Shown here piece by piece: positions 5,575 to 5,616 of a stretch of DNA of 5,616 nucleotides. The translations under genes and the position numbers were made by a program. The DNA is from an uncultured Alphaproteobacteria bacterium (GTDB lineage Bacteria; Pseudomonadota; Alphaproteobacteria; Rickettsiales; UBA1997). The DNA is taken from positions 1 to 5,616 of the forward strand of contig CAJBXX010000280.1 of assembly GCA_903959715.1 (NCBI GenBank), read 5' to 3'. Positions within the stretch are counted from its first letter, which is position 1, and every line of letters begins with the position of its first letter. Below the pieces are notes generated by a model that did no database searches, had not been told where the DNA came from, and saw only the letters and a list, made by a program, of their open reading frames with translations.

Positions 5575-5616
5575 TCGTAATCATCTTAAAATTCTTAGAG
5601 GATTTTGATGTAGAAT
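5575..5616. repeat. 42-bp repeat, copy 2 (reaches window edge)
   Basis: This copy is identical to 5498-5539 and in the same orientation. It is still matching at the last base of the window, so the true repeat may be longer and more copies may follow. The 77-bp period is not a multiple of three, which argues against a coding tandem repeat. Confidence 0.9.

Noticed and set aside
5498..5616. CRISPR array
   Set aside because: Only two repeat copies are visible, the 42-bp unit and its AT-rich bulged hairpin are atypical, a diverged inverted copy exists nearby, and no cas gene is present.

Overview
The window is AT-rich (about one third G+C by eye). It reads as a piece of a bacterial chromosome, most likely from an alphaproteobacterium and possibly a host-associated, Rickettsiales-like lineage. 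The evidence is a separate short transhydrogenase subunit of the alpha-part-2 type (the three-subunit PntAA/PntAB/PntB arrangement typical of alphaproteobacteria), strongly Lys/Asn/Ile-biased proteins, few recognisable Shine-Dalgarno sequences, a decayed gene and dispersed short palindromic repeats. The taxonomic placement is inference; no rRNA or other marker is present.

Layout. Bases 1-1199 (+) hold the 3' part of tig (trigger factor); the first residues lie outside the window. Bases 1200-1564 contain no intact gene. They hold a possible hairpin terminator next to tig, then, on the minus strand, frameshifted remnants (1271-1593) that align piecewise with the C-terminal half of the neighbouring gene. 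Bases 1565-2707 (-) encode a 380-residue protein of unknown function with a Ser/Thr/Pro-rich disordered segment. Bases 2818-4773 (-) encode a membrane-anchored alkaline-phosphatase-superfamily enzyme of the LtaS/OpgB (phosphoglycerol transferase) type. Bases 4778-5167 (-) encode PntAB, the short membrane subunit of the proton-translocating NAD(P) transhydrogenase. Bases 5326-5400 (+) are tRNA-Gln(UUG) with encoded CCA. Bases 5400-5616 are non-coding and carry a 42-bp direct repeat (two copies, 77-bp period, the second reaching the window edge), a diverged inverted copy beginning at the tRNA 3' end, and a small AT hairpin.

How it fits together. pntAB and the LtaS-like gene run in the same direction with a 4-base gap and are probably cotranscribed, from a promoter in the 158-bp region shared with the divergent tRNA gene. 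The 380-residue gene follows after about 110 bp and may have its own promoter. tig converges on this minus-strand block. No single pathway links the genes: protein folding, energy/redox coupling, envelope glycerophosphate chemistry and translation are simply neighbours. The most notable observation is the unknown gene followed directly by a decayed, three-frame partial copy of itself; next is the repeat family downstream of the tRNA. I found no convincing new multi-gene system, CRISPR array or insertion sequence.
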